Assembly (NCBI GenBank): GCA_021772895.1 | Contig: JAJFLC010000002.1 | Coordinates: forward strand, 58,518-122,517 | Direction: 5' to 3' | DNA: 64,000 nucleotides | DNA from: Mariprofundaceae bacterium | GTDB taxonomy: Bacteria > Pseudomonadota > Zetaproteobacteria > Mariprofundales > Mariprofundaceae | In this document: positions 38,759-46,330 of the stretch, piece by piece | Position numbering within the stretch: the stretch's first letter is position 1 | Layout of the letters: each line of letters opens with the position of its first letter | Translations under genes and position numbers: made by a program | Notes under the pieces: model-generated | Seen by the model: the letters and a program-made list of their open reading frames with translations, nothing else | What the model was told of the DNA's origin: nothing | The model's database searches: none

Positions 38759-38978
38759 GAAAAAACCTTATCAACTATAGAATATCATTATAAATGATAC
38801 GAGATTTTAGAATTTAAAAGAATATTCTTATATTTATTCTAAATAATAGCAAGCATAAACAAAAACCTTATCCCAAGCGGGCATCATTATATTTTATAAG
38901 AGTAAAACAGCTAAACACACAACAACACCTCAATCATCCTTCTTCGAATAAAGATCTTCCACAGTAACCCTACGCTTG
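38759..38978. other. AT-rich fic upstream region
   Basis: 220 bases between hypF and fic, the only large gap in the hydrogenase island. It is much richer in A and T than its surroundings, with repeated AGAATAAATATAAGAATATTC-like runs. It contains the palindrome at 38783-38799. No gene is visible. Confidence 0.6.
38783..38799 (-). promoter_or_regulatory. Palindromic operator overlapping a -10 element, fic promoter
   Basis: TATCATT and AATGATA form a perfect seven-base inverted repeat with a three-base spacer. Read on the minus strand it contains TATAAT (38787-38792), placed 25-30 bases before the fic ATG. A symmetric repressor site on the promoter suggests self-control by the winged-helix-like end of Fic (inference). 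Confidence 0.45.
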
Positions 38979-40082
38979 TTACCACGGTGATTCACTTAGC
39001 CAAGCTTGTCCTAAAGCAACACCACCATCACCTCTGGCTACTCGTTCACTTATCCATACTTTCAAACCAGCTGATTCCAAATTTATTGTGATAAGCGTTT
39101 CTAAAATTTGATTAAGGAAACAGCCGCCAGCCAGGATTATCTCTTTAACACTTTTTTGTTTTGCTTTCTCTTTCGCTAAGGCTGAAAAGGCTGTTGCAAC
39201 TGTGGTGTGAAACGAGGCTGCTAAAATGGCGAGGTCATCACCTGCTAAACGTCTTACTGCCAATTCATGTAAAGCTTCTGACATATCAATGACCCCACCA
39301 TGGCTTTTAAAGGGTAGAGCAGAGGCATCCAACTGTCCATGGGCAGCTTGCTCCAGTTTGATGGCGGCTTCGCCTTCAAACGCTGCGTGAGTGTTCCCTA
39401 ACAAAATTGCGCTGGCTGCATCGAAGAGGCGACCCACGCTGCTGGTGAATGGTGTTAGCTCTAATTTGCATAAATTTGAAACGGGAGCAATGGCAAGTGA
39501 TGGAAAAAGTTGTGCTGATAGTTGCTCATCCTCCAGCCATGCAACAGCCATACGCCATGGCTCGCGGCTGGCAGCATCACCTCCGGGCATGGGTACTGAT
39601 TTGAGATGACCAACACGTTCACACGTTGTGCCAGACACATCACGATTCACATAGAGGCATTCACTACCCCATGCTGTGCCATCTGCGCCGTAACCAAAAC
39701 CATCCATAGCCAAGCCAATGACAGACTGGTTTAGACCGTGTTCTGCCATCACTGCTGCGAGATGTGCATGATGATGTTGCACTTGGATCAGGGGGATATT
39801 GAGGCGCTCGGATAGCTGGCTGGCCAGGATGCTGCTGTGCAGATCGGGGTGCAAATCACAGGCTACGGCATCCAAGCCTTGCATCGTATCCAAGCAGGTT
39901 TTGGTGTGGGCATATACTTCAGGATTGTTCAAATCACCCAATAGTTTTGAAAGGTAAATCTGGTTGCCCTGTTTTAAACTCAGTGCATGTTTTAAATCGA
40001 CACCAAGCGCTAAAATATTTGAACCACTTTCACATGTAAACTGCAAACCACCTTTAAAGATAGTCTGATGGGCTTGCTGCAT
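38979..40082 (-). CDS. hypF: Short HypF: Kae1-like carbamoyltransferase domain only
   Basis: HypF normally has about 750 residues with acylphosphatase, zinc-finger, YrdC-like and Kae1-like domains. This gene gives about 367 residues, matching only the final Kae1-like part: ILALGVDLKHALSLKQGNQ, GDLNNPEVY, the metal-site QHHHAHLAAVMAEHG, LAMDGFGYGADGTAWGSE and LAGGCFLNQILETL. The N-terminal half is not found nearby. ATG 40082 follows the hypB stop by five bases with TAGG before it; TTG 40097 is also open. Short HypF proteins are known (HypF1 of Ralstonia eutropha is described as a shortened form), so it may be functional if carbamoyl-adenylate is supplied by a YrdC-type partner or a second, full HypF elsewhere. 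Confidence 0.93.
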   Translation of the reverse strand: MQQAHQTIFKGGLQFTCESGSNILALGVDLKHALSLKQGNQIYLSKLLGDLNNPEVYAHTKTCLDTMQGLDAVACDLHPDLHSSILASQLSERLNIPLIQVQHHHAHLAAVMAEHGLNQSVIGLAMDGFGYGADGTAWGSECLYVNRDVSGTTCERVGHLKSVPMPGGDAASREPWRMAVAWLEDEQLSAQLFPSLAIAPVSNLCKLELTPFTSSVGRLFDAASAILLGNTHAAFEGEAAIKLEQAAHGQLDASALPFKSHGGVIDMSEALHELAVRRLAGDDLAILAASFHTTVATAFSALAKEKAKQKSVKEIILAGGCFLNQILETLITINLESAGLKVWISERVARGDGGVALGQAWLSESPW

Positions 40083-40087
40083 TGAGC

Positions 40088-40996
40088 CTAAACGCAAGCA
40101 GCGCTCTGGCTGGCCCTGACGGTCTGATCACTAACTGTCTGATCATTGACTGCTGGATCACTGGCTGTCTGATAACCTTCATGCGCTGCAACCATCCAGG
40201 TGAGCCACTCATCCATGCCTTCACCTGTGGTGGCTGAAACTTCAAAAACCCTGGCTTGTGGGCTGACTGTGGCAATCGCCTGCCTGCATTTCTCCACATC
40301 AAATGGCACATAAGGCAATAAATCTATTTTGCTGATCATCACAATATCCGCTGAGGCAAACATATCGGGGTATTTCAGTGGTTTATCATCACCTTCTGTG
40401 ACCGATAAAAGAGCCAGTCGTTGATATTCACCCAAATCAAATGCGGCCGGGCAAACAAGATTGCCCACGTTTTCGATAAACAACCAACCACCACTCTTGT
40501 CAGCCGCCGAATCGGATGCGGTTGTTAGTTCACTGGCGGCATGTCCCACCATATGCGCATCCAGATGACACATCGCGCCTGTATTGATCTGTTTGGCTTT
40601 GGCACCTGCTGCCGTGATGCGATCTGCATCAAGTGATGTTTGTTGATCACCTTCAATCACATAAACATCGGCATGGGCAGACAACCCTTTGATAGCAGCC
40701 TCAAGCAAGGTGGTTTTCCCTGCGCCCGGGCCTGAGACCATATTTACAGCAAAGAGCTGTTGTGCTTTAAACTGCTCACGATTCGCTGCGGCAAATTGAT
40801 CGTTTCTGGCGAGCAGATCCAGTTCCACTGAAATGCGCCGCGTTTCGGTTTCGTGGGTATGGCCATGGTTGTGCTCACCATGATGGTGTTCGTGCTGATG
40901 AGCATGCCCATGTTCATGGCTATGTTCATGATGATGCCCTTCTGCCTGCTTTTCACCTTCTTTGACGGGGCTGCTACATCCACAAGTTCCACACAT
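40088..40996 (-). CDS. hypB: Hydrogenase nickel incorporation GTPase HypB
   Basis: GTPase that delivers nickel to the large subunit with HypA. It has 302 residues. The N-terminal CGTCGC motif binds nickel. A His-rich stretch (about 20-50, HHHEHSHEHGHAHQHEHHH) stores metal. The GTPase domain has Walker A SGPGAGKTTLLEA, VIEGDQQTSLDADR, Cys-His metal residues in NTGAMCHLDAHM, FIENVGNLVCPAAFDLGE and ISKIDLLPYV. The last 25 residues (SDPAVNDQTVSDQTV) are a low-complexity tail. GGAGG lies seven bases before ATG 40996, which overlaps the hypA stop by one base. Confidence 0.97.
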   Translation of the reverse strand: MCGTCGCSSPVKEGEKQAEGHHHEHSHEHGHAHQHEHHHGEHNHGHTHETETRRISVELDLLARNDQFAAANREQFKAQQLFAVNMVSGPGAGKTTLLEAAIKGLSAHADVYVIEGDQQTSLDADRITAAGAKAKQINTGAMCHLDAHMVGHAASELTTASDSAADKSGGWLFIENVGNLVCPAAFDLGEYQRLALLSVTEGDDKPLKYPDMFASADIVMISKIDLLPYVPFDVEKCRQAIATVSPQARVFEVSATTGEGMDEWLTWMVAAHEGYQTASDPAVNDQTVSDQTVRASQSAACV

Positions 40997-41331
40997 CACA
41001 CCACCTCCAGTTCTGTTATCCGCATCTCATCACCACCTGCTGCCAGTATCAAAGCACCACATGCAGCGCATACACCGATATGTTCTGTCATCATCGCACT
41101 CAAACCACAGCCACGACAACAACCTTTGGCCAGAATGGTATGAATATCCAGATTTGTATCTTCCAGCAACCCGGAACGCACCGATTCAAAGGCAAAACGT
41201 AAGGCATCTTGCGAGACACAGGCATTGGAACCCAGCTCAATATGAATCGACTTCACCCGACTAAATTGCCTAAGCTCAGCTTCATGCTCAACCAAGCGTT
41301 TCATCTCACGCACCAAAGACACTTCATGCAT
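40996..41331 (-). CDS. hypA: Hydrogenase nickel chaperone HypA
   Basis: Zinc- and nickel-binding protein that works with HypB. It has 111 residues. The N-terminal MHEVSLV provides the Met-His-Glu nickel site. The zinc site is CCRGCG and CAACG near residues 72-92. A longer frame starts at 41367, but only ATG 41331 exposes the required His-2. It overlaps the protease gene by eight bases and hypB by one base. Confidence 0.97.
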   Translation of the reverse strand: MHEVSLVREMKRLVEHEAELRQFSRVKSIHIELGSNACVSQDALRFAFESVRSGLLEDTNLDIHTILAKGCCRGCGLSAMMTEHIGVCAACGALILAAGGDEMRITELEVV

Positions 41332-41806
41332 GGCTAGTCTCCGCAGCTTTAACATACCTCTGCTCAAGTTCTGCCACCAGTGTTAACACGGCCTCTTCCA
41401 CCTCCAGCGAGAGGGTTGCTCCCATTTCAAGCTGACCGATTTCAATGCCATAAATCAATAGCTCACAACTGATACCATCAAGCGTTTTGGCCATGGTTAA
41501 CCAATGCTGCAAGCCCAGACCGTGTGACGAACCATGGCGAATCAAATCGGCAGGGTATTGGTTGGATAGCTCATCCAATGTCAGCTTCATGATTGCACCA
41601 GTCTCACCTCCACCCTTGCAGGCATCCACCACAATCAATTGATCATCTTTACCCAAACCTTCAAACATCTGATAATCAGGCACACCAAGCACCAACACAT
41701 CAAAGTTCTCTGTTTTTAATGGCAACAAAGCTTGCGCAACCATTAAACCCGCAGCGTCATCACCGGTCCATTCATTGCCTAACCCGATTAATCGAACCCT
41801 GTTCAT
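41324..41806 (-). CDS. Hydrogenase maturation protease (HycI/HyaD family)
   Basis: Endopeptidase of about 160 residues that trims the large-subunit C-terminus once nickel is inserted. LIGLGNEWTGDDAAGLMVAQ carries the metal-sensing Asp. VVDACKGGGETGAI holds a second acidic residue, and RHGSSHGLGLQHWL a conserved His. The family motif GNxxxxDDG is present as GNEWTGDDA. It starts at ATG 41806, overlapping the hydA stop by four bases (ATGA); upstream in-frame codons lie inside hydA. Its substrate is almost certainly the adjacent HydA, which ends in a cleavable tail. Confidence 0.94.
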   Translation of the reverse strand: MNRVRLIGLGNEWTGDDAAGLMVAQALLPLKTENFDVLVLGVPDYQMFEGLGKDDQLIVVDACKGGGETGAIMKLTLDELSNQYPADLIRHGSSHGLGLQHWLTMAKTLDGISCELLIYGIEIGQLEMGATLSLEVEEAVLTLVAELEQRYVKAAETSHA

Positions 41807-43125
41807 GAGCTTCGGTTTATATCCAGTTTTAGAAAGTGGGTTGCACAGGAAATACACGGGTCGTAACAGCGAATCACCTTCTCACAGGCAAAAGCGATCT
41901 CGGACTCATCCTGATGCTGAATCGACGGTAAAAGCACCGACATATCCGCTTCCATGCGTGTCTGATTCTGCGACGTTGGCGGCACAATTTTTGCCGACTC
42001 AATCATCCCCTCTGCATTCACCTTATAGTGATGATACAACAACCCACGCGGTGCTTCCGTGGCTGCCATACATGTGCCAGCTTTGACTTCATGTTCAGCG
42101 TAAGGGGATGCAGGAACCTCATAAGTCTCAATGATAGCGATGGCTTCCTCAATACATTCAAGCAACTCCACCGCACGTGCTACAATGCCCTTGAAAGGGT
42201 TGGTAAACGGCAGGCTTAAACCAGTATCATTCAGAGCCTTTTTGGTATTGGGCGAAAGCTTATCAACATTGATATTCAATCTCGCCAATGGGCCAACCAA
42301 GTAGGGTTGATCATGGTATAAGCAGTGCAAGGCATGGCTGTGCTGCACATGACTTTCCTTAAAATGTTGCTCGAAATCTGAAACCGCATACCGCGCTTGC
42401 CCAGCCGTGCCAGACACCGCAACCTCACCCTCATTAAACGGGTATTCATCCTGATGCGATAACGCGACAAAGGTGTAAGGCAGCTCAAAATCCGGAAAAT
42501 CCAAAGTGGTTGTCCATTGCAATGTTTCAATGGCTGCTTCACGCGCCCACGTCAACGCTTCCAACAATCCATTTAAAGCTTTTTGCGATGGTGCTTTGCT
42601 GAAACCACCCACGCGCACTGAAACAGGGTGCACTGCCCTGCCACCCAATGTTTTTAAAATCTCATCACCGATTTTTTTCAGGCGCAAACCACGTTTTACA
42701 ATATCAGGGTTGGTCTTTGCCAGTTCCAAGGCGTCGTGCAAACCCAAAAAATCAGGCCCTTGCAGCATATAGATATGCAGGGCATGGCTTTCAATCCATT
42801 CACCGCAATAGAGCAAACGCCTTAGCTTTCTCACCTGCGGATCAATGTTTACTTCAAATAACTTCTCCAAAGCATGTACGGCACTCATCTGATAGGCCAC
42901 AGGGCAAATACCACAAATACGTGCCACGATATCGGCTACCTCCGAATAATGCCGACCCGCTAAAAATGCCTCGAAAAAACGCGGTGGTTCAAAAATATTC
43001 AGCTGCACATTTTTGATATCGCCATCTTTTATATCAATGTGCAACGCACCTTCACCTTCCACACGAGCCAGCATGTTCACACGAATGGTTTTGCTCTCAT
43101 GACCTTGAGAAAATATTTCATTCAT
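41803..43125 (-). CDS. hydA: [NiFe]-hydrogenase large (alpha) subunit, group 3b-type
   Basis: Catalytic subunit with the NiFe centre. 440 residues. L1 motif RICGICPVAYQMSAVHALE and L2 motif DPCISCATH hold the four metal-binding Cys. The residues after ATH (FLKLDINRSS) are the C-terminal extension removed by the maturation protease encoded next to it. The opening EGEGALHIDIKDG is typical of soluble group 3 enzymes. A much longer open frame reaches 43482, but ATG 43125 has GGAA nearby and an eight-base overlap with hydD, while upstream sequence lies in hydD in another frame. It works with HydD, HydG and HydB. Confidence 0.97.
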   Translation of the reverse strand: MNEIFSQGHESKTIRVNMLARVEGEGALHIDIKDGDIKNVQLNIFEPPRFFEAFLAGRHYSEVADIVARICGICPVAYQMSAVHALEKLFEVNIDPQVRKLRRLLYCGEWIESHALHIYMLQGPDFLGLHDALELAKTNPDIVKRGLRLKKIGDEILKTLGGRAVHPVSVRVGGFSKAPSQKALNGLLEALTWAREAAIETLQWTTTLDFPDFELPYTFVALSHQDEYPFNEGEVAVSGTAGQARYAVSDFEQHFKESHVQHSHALHCLYHDQPYLVGPLARLNINVDKLSPNTKKALNDTGLSLPFTNPFKGIVARAVELLECIEEAIAIIETYEVPASPYAEHEVKAGTCMAATEAPRGLLYHHYKVNAEGMIESAKIVPPTSQNQTRMEADMSVLLPSIQHQDESEIAFACEKVIRCYDPCISCATHFLKLDINRSS

Positions 43126-43948
43126 GCTTGTTTTCCTCCATCTTCTGCCACTTCCCGGCCGTTTCCTTGAAAGCTGAAGCATGGCTATTGATGCCTTTAA
43201 AGCGGCGCAGCACTTCATCATTAGAAAGGTGAAGCGCCTCGGAAAAACGACTGGCCAATGCATCGGCATTGGCATGCTCTCGACCCGCAGGAAAAGAGAC
43301 TTCCGCCGGGCCAAAACAACCATAACAGGCTCTACCCATAGCTGGGCAAATCGCCCCACAACCTGTGCGCGTGACAGGGCCAAGGCATGGCTCACCTTTG
43401 GCCACCAATACACACAAATGTTCCTGACGTTTGCATTCCATACAGAGGCTATGCTCAGGAAAACGTGGCTCAACGCCGGCAAGCAAATCGCTTAAAAAGT
43501 GACGCACCTGCTCTTTATCAATCGGGCAACCCCAAAGCTCAAAATCCACTTTCACATGCTCTGAAATGGGAGTGGAATCCTTTAATGTCTGGATATATTC
43601 AGGGTGGGCATAAACCGTCGCTACATAATCAGCGACATCCGCCCCGTTGCGCAGCGCTTGAATACCGCCGGCTGTGGCGCATGCACCAATGGTGACCAGC
43701 AAACCACTTTGGGCACGGATGTTTTTGATTTGCTCGATGTGCTCGGGCGCTGAAATGGAACCTTCAACCAGCGTAATATCATAAGGTCCATCTTCCATAC
43801 GACTCGATGCCTCAGGGAAATATGCAATATCCACCGCTTGATCCAGAAGCAACAAATCTTCTTCCAAACTGAGAATGGACAACTGGCAACCATCACACGA
43901 TGCCAGCTTGAACACTGCTAACCGTGGACGTTGTTTTTGGCTTGTCAT
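43118..43948 (-). CDS. hydD: [NiFe]-hydrogenase small (delta) subunit
   Basis: Electron-transfer subunit of 276 residues that carries iron-sulfur clusters next to the NiFe site. The proximal cluster ligands are in LASCDGCQLS, GACATAGGIQ and the later CLGPVTRTGCGAICPA, with further Cys in SLCMECKRQEHLC and ACYGCFGP. No Tat signal or membrane tail is present, so the enzyme is cytoplasmic. The Cys arrangement and absence of signal fit group 3b sulfhydrogenase-like enzymes. Its 3' end overlaps hydA by eight bases; it starts three bases after hydG. Confidence 0.96.
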   Translation of the reverse strand: MTSQKQRPRLAVFKLASCDGCQLSILSLEEDLLLLDQAVDIAYFPEASSRMEDGPYDITLVEGSISAPEHIEQIKNIRAQSGLLVTIGACATAGGIQALRNGADVADYVATVYAHPEYIQTLKDSTPISEHVKVDFELWGCPIDKEQVRHFLSDLLAGVEPRFPEHSLCMECKRQEHLCVLVAKGEPCLGPVTRTGCGAICPAMGRACYGCFGPAEVSFPAGREHANADALASRFSEALHLSNDEVLRRFKGINSHASAFKETAGKWQKMEENKHE

Positions 43949-43951
43949 AAC

Positions 43952-44776
43952 TCAGATCCCCAAATACGGTGCAACTTGATCATAAGTCATCACCGGCCCA
44001 TCTTTACAGGCAAAATAAGGCCCGACTTGGCAATGACCACAAAGCCCTATGCCACATTGCATGTTGCGTTCCATAGAAAGATACATCTGCTGCGGCGGCA
44101 CACCGCGTGCAGCAAGATGTTTGGCTCCAGCCTGCATCATGATTTCAGGGCCACACATCATCACTATCGTTTTTTCAGGGGTAATATCCACCATATCAAA
44201 AAGTTCGGTCACCACGCCCACATGATAATGCCATGCTTTTGCGGGTTGATCGCTGGCTAATAATACCTGGGTGTCTGGATATCTTGCCCACGTTTCAAAG
44301 CGCGCTTTATAAAGCATATCGCGTGGTGTTTTAACGCCATGCAGAATCTTGATTTGCCCATAATCTTCACGGCGACGAAAGATATACTCAATAGCGCCTA
44401 CGACTGGCGCACAGCCCAAACCGCCCGTAATGACCACAATATCTTTACCCTTTGCTTCTTCCAGTGGCCAGCCTTTGCCGAAGGGGCCACGAATACCAAG
44501 GGTCTCACCAACATTGAGTTTCTCTATGCCGCGTGTAACACGGCCGACAATACGGATGGTATGATCCAAACCCTCTTTATCATCAGGATCAGACATAATC
44601 GAAATAGGGACCTCACCCACCCCAAACAGATATACCATATTAAACTGGCCACCCTTAAAGGCAAAACGATCCGCGATATTTTGCGCTTCAAATCTAAGGC
44701 GAAAGGTCCATACATCAGGGGTCTCTTCACGTTTGCCCATAATTCTGGCCGCGTGAAAATCGGCAAAAGTATTCAT
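43952..44776 (-). CDS. hydG: Hydrogenase FAD/NAD(P)-binding (gamma) subunit
   Basis: 274-residue flavoprotein of the ferredoxin reductase/sulfhydrogenase gamma family that links hydrogen oxidation to NAD(P). The FAD part has GGQFNMVYLFGVGEVPISIM. The nucleotide part has VVITGGLGCAPVVGAI and VMMCGPEIMMQ. A [2Fe-2S] ligand set is CGIGLCGHC with a later Cys in FACKDGPV. ATGA overlap with hydB by four bases. Coenzyme preference (NADP or NAD) cannot be read reliably by eye; group 3b enzymes usually use NADP(H). Confidence 0.95.
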   Translation of the reverse strand: MNTFADFHAARIMGKREETPDVWTFRLRFEAQNIADRFAFKGGQFNMVYLFGVGEVPISIMSDPDDKEGLDHTIRIVGRVTRGIEKLNVGETLGIRGPFGKGWPLEEAKGKDIVVITGGLGCAPVVGAIEYIFRRREDYGQIKILHGVKTPRDMLYKARFETWARYPDTQVLLASDQPAKAWHYHVGVVTELFDMVDITPEKTIVMMCGPEIMMQAGAKHLAARGVPPQQMYLSMERNMQCGIGLCGHCQVGPYFACKDGPVMTYDQVAPYLGI

Positions 44777-45897
44777 GCCTTTTTCTCCATCGCATCTTCC
44801 CCCAACACCGCGATGGCCTCTTCCACCAAATCAATGCCTGCTGGACACCACGTGGTACAACGCCCACAACCTGTGCAACCTGATGAGTCAAATTGATCTA
44901 TCCATGAACCCAGTTTATGCGTCATCCACATCCGATACCTATCTGCCGTGGTTGGCCGCATATTTTTACCATGGATATAACCATGCTCAGGATTGAAACA
45001 TGAATCCCAGACACGAACGCGCTCACTGGTTTGGCGTGCCATATCGGGCGTCTCCTCAATGGCATGGCAAAAACATGTAGGGCAAACCATGGTGCAGTTG
45101 GCACACGAGAGACACCGCGTTGCCACGTCATCCCAATGTTCACTATGCTGTTTCTCATAAAGTGCTTGCGGCAGGTTCTGCTGCGGCATTCTTTTCTTTT
45201 GTGAGACAGCACAATGCTCAATAAGCCGATCTGCCTGTTTTGACATATCTTTCGGGGCAACGGTCAGGTTTAAGGCCTCAACAATACGTTTACCTGCCAT
45301 ACTCCCTGCTTCGACAATAAACGCGTCTTTTAACTCCGTGAGTGCAATATCAAACCCTGCCTTCACTTTGGGGCCAGTATTCATCGAGGCACAAAAACAG
45401 GTTTCATGGGCATGGGTGCAATTCACAGCGATAATCAGCAAGGATTCCCGATTGGCTTTAAAATATTCATCCTGATACGCACCACCAAGAAAGACCCTGT
45501 CCTGAATCTGAAGTGCGGCCACATCACAAGCCCGGGCACCAATCACCGCGATTTTTTCTGCTTTGGGTTGTTCGGCTTGAAAAGAAATTCCCGCTTCGGT
45601 TTTGATGATTTTTACTGTGGCCTGACGAGGTTTAAAGGTGAGACTCTTCAATGATTGTGCACCATGCACGATGGAAAACCAGACGTCGCTCTCCGTTTGA
45701 TTCAGGCGATAACTGCCGATATTTTGCTGATCGCTGAACCCCTGCTTTAAATCATCTGCTTCAGAGGCTTCAAACCAAGTCACCGCACCATCTTCAACCT
45801 GTGGCGACAAGACTTTATAGTCTTCCGATTTCAATGCAGAAAAAAATATATCAAACGATACTTTTTTCAAGATCCAGCTATCAACGCTATCGCTCAC
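44773..45897 (-). CDS. hydB: Hydrogenase iron-sulfur (beta) subunit
   Basis: 374-residue protein that carries two [4Fe-4S] clusters and relays electrons. Ligand sets are CLSCANCTMVCPTCFC and SGCTGCGRCTTWCPAGID near the C-terminus. A middle part (IGARACDVAALQIQDRVFL) is conserved in sulfhydrogenase beta subunits. The frame opens at ATG 45927, but GTG 45897 has GGAGG five bases upstream and gives the family-like start (M)SDSVDSWILKKV, so it is preferred. First gene of the twelve-gene island that runs to hypE. Confidence 0.94.
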   Translation of the reverse strand: MSDSVDSWILKKVSFDIFFSALKSEDYKVLSPQVEDGAVTWFEASEADDLKQGFSDQQNIGSYRLNQTESDVWFSIVHGAQSLKSLTFKPRQATVKIIKTEAGISFQAEQPKAEKIAVIGARACDVAALQIQDRVFLGGAYQDEYFKANRESLLIIAVNCTHAHETCFCASMNTGPKVKAGFDIALTELKDAFIVEAGSMAGKRIVEALNLTVAPKDMSKQADRLIEHCAVSQKKRMPQQNLPQALYEKQHSEHWDDVATRCLSCANCTMVCPTCFCHAIEETPDMARQTSERVRVWDSCFNPEHGYIHGKNMRPTTADRYRMWMTHKLGSWIDQFDSSGCTGCGRCTTWCPAGIDLVEEAIAVLGEDAMEKKA

Positions 45898-45987
45898 ATA
45901 GCCCTCCGAAACAAAATGCCATTGCAAAATCAGGGCACCGAAAACAAAAAAGAAGCGTAAATTTTCTGCAATAACAACTCAACAAGA

Positions 45988-45993
45988 ATTATA
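45988..45993 (-). promoter_or_regulatory. Candidate -10 element for the hydrogenase operon
   Basis: TATAAT on the minus strand lies about 60 bases upstream of ATG 45927 and 90 upstream of GTG 45897. No good -35 is visible, so an activator may be needed. The element sits beside the queD/P-loop relic. Confidence 0.35.
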
Positions 45994-46017
45994 GCAGCGG
46001 TTCATCACATTGGTTGA

Positions 46018-46173
46018 TTCTATATTGGTTGTTCAAACGCTGATGGCACTGGCAAGTCCTCCCTCTTTGCATTGATTCGCAGCCAGCCTGAAGAAGGCCG
46101 AGTCAAAATTTCGCGTCTTGAGCTGGCAGAAATCTGTACTGCCAAGGTGCTCTACTGGCCTGATTCAGCATAA
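46018..46173 (+). pseudogene. Chimeric relic: P-loop (ABC-F-like) fragment joined to a queD 3' end
   Basis: An open stretch of 51 codons with no start, between TGA 46015 and TAA 46171. The first half reads NADGTGKSSLFALIRSQPEE, like the Walker A region of ABC-F ATPases (family form GRNGAGKSSLFALI) but with the first Gly lost. The second half, SRLELAEICTAKVLYWPDSA, matches the end of QueD (SRVEIAETCTAKVIYWPS in the intact gene at 34429). Two unrelated gene ends are thus fused by deletion. It marks the right border of the hydrogenase island. The surrounding 45928-46330 holds no other gene. Confidence 0.75.
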
Positions 46174-46330
46174 ACCACCCACTGTATTACCCAATGATTA
46201 ATAAACAGCATTTACTCACTTAGAATTTCGTCTTACCTTCACGCACGCTTACCGCGCTATCATAAAAGTGTGATTCTTCATCTTTTTTTATTGGCTTCCA
46301 CAGAAGAAGAATACGAGGAGAAAACAAACT

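Noticed and set aside
40850..40960. Met-rich plus-strand frame opposite hypB
   Set aside because: It is the reverse complement of the HypB His-rich codons (CAT gives ATG).
43126..43482. 119-codon N-terminal extension of hydA
   Set aside because: It runs through hydD in another frame, and a good start with the right family N-terminus exists at 43125.
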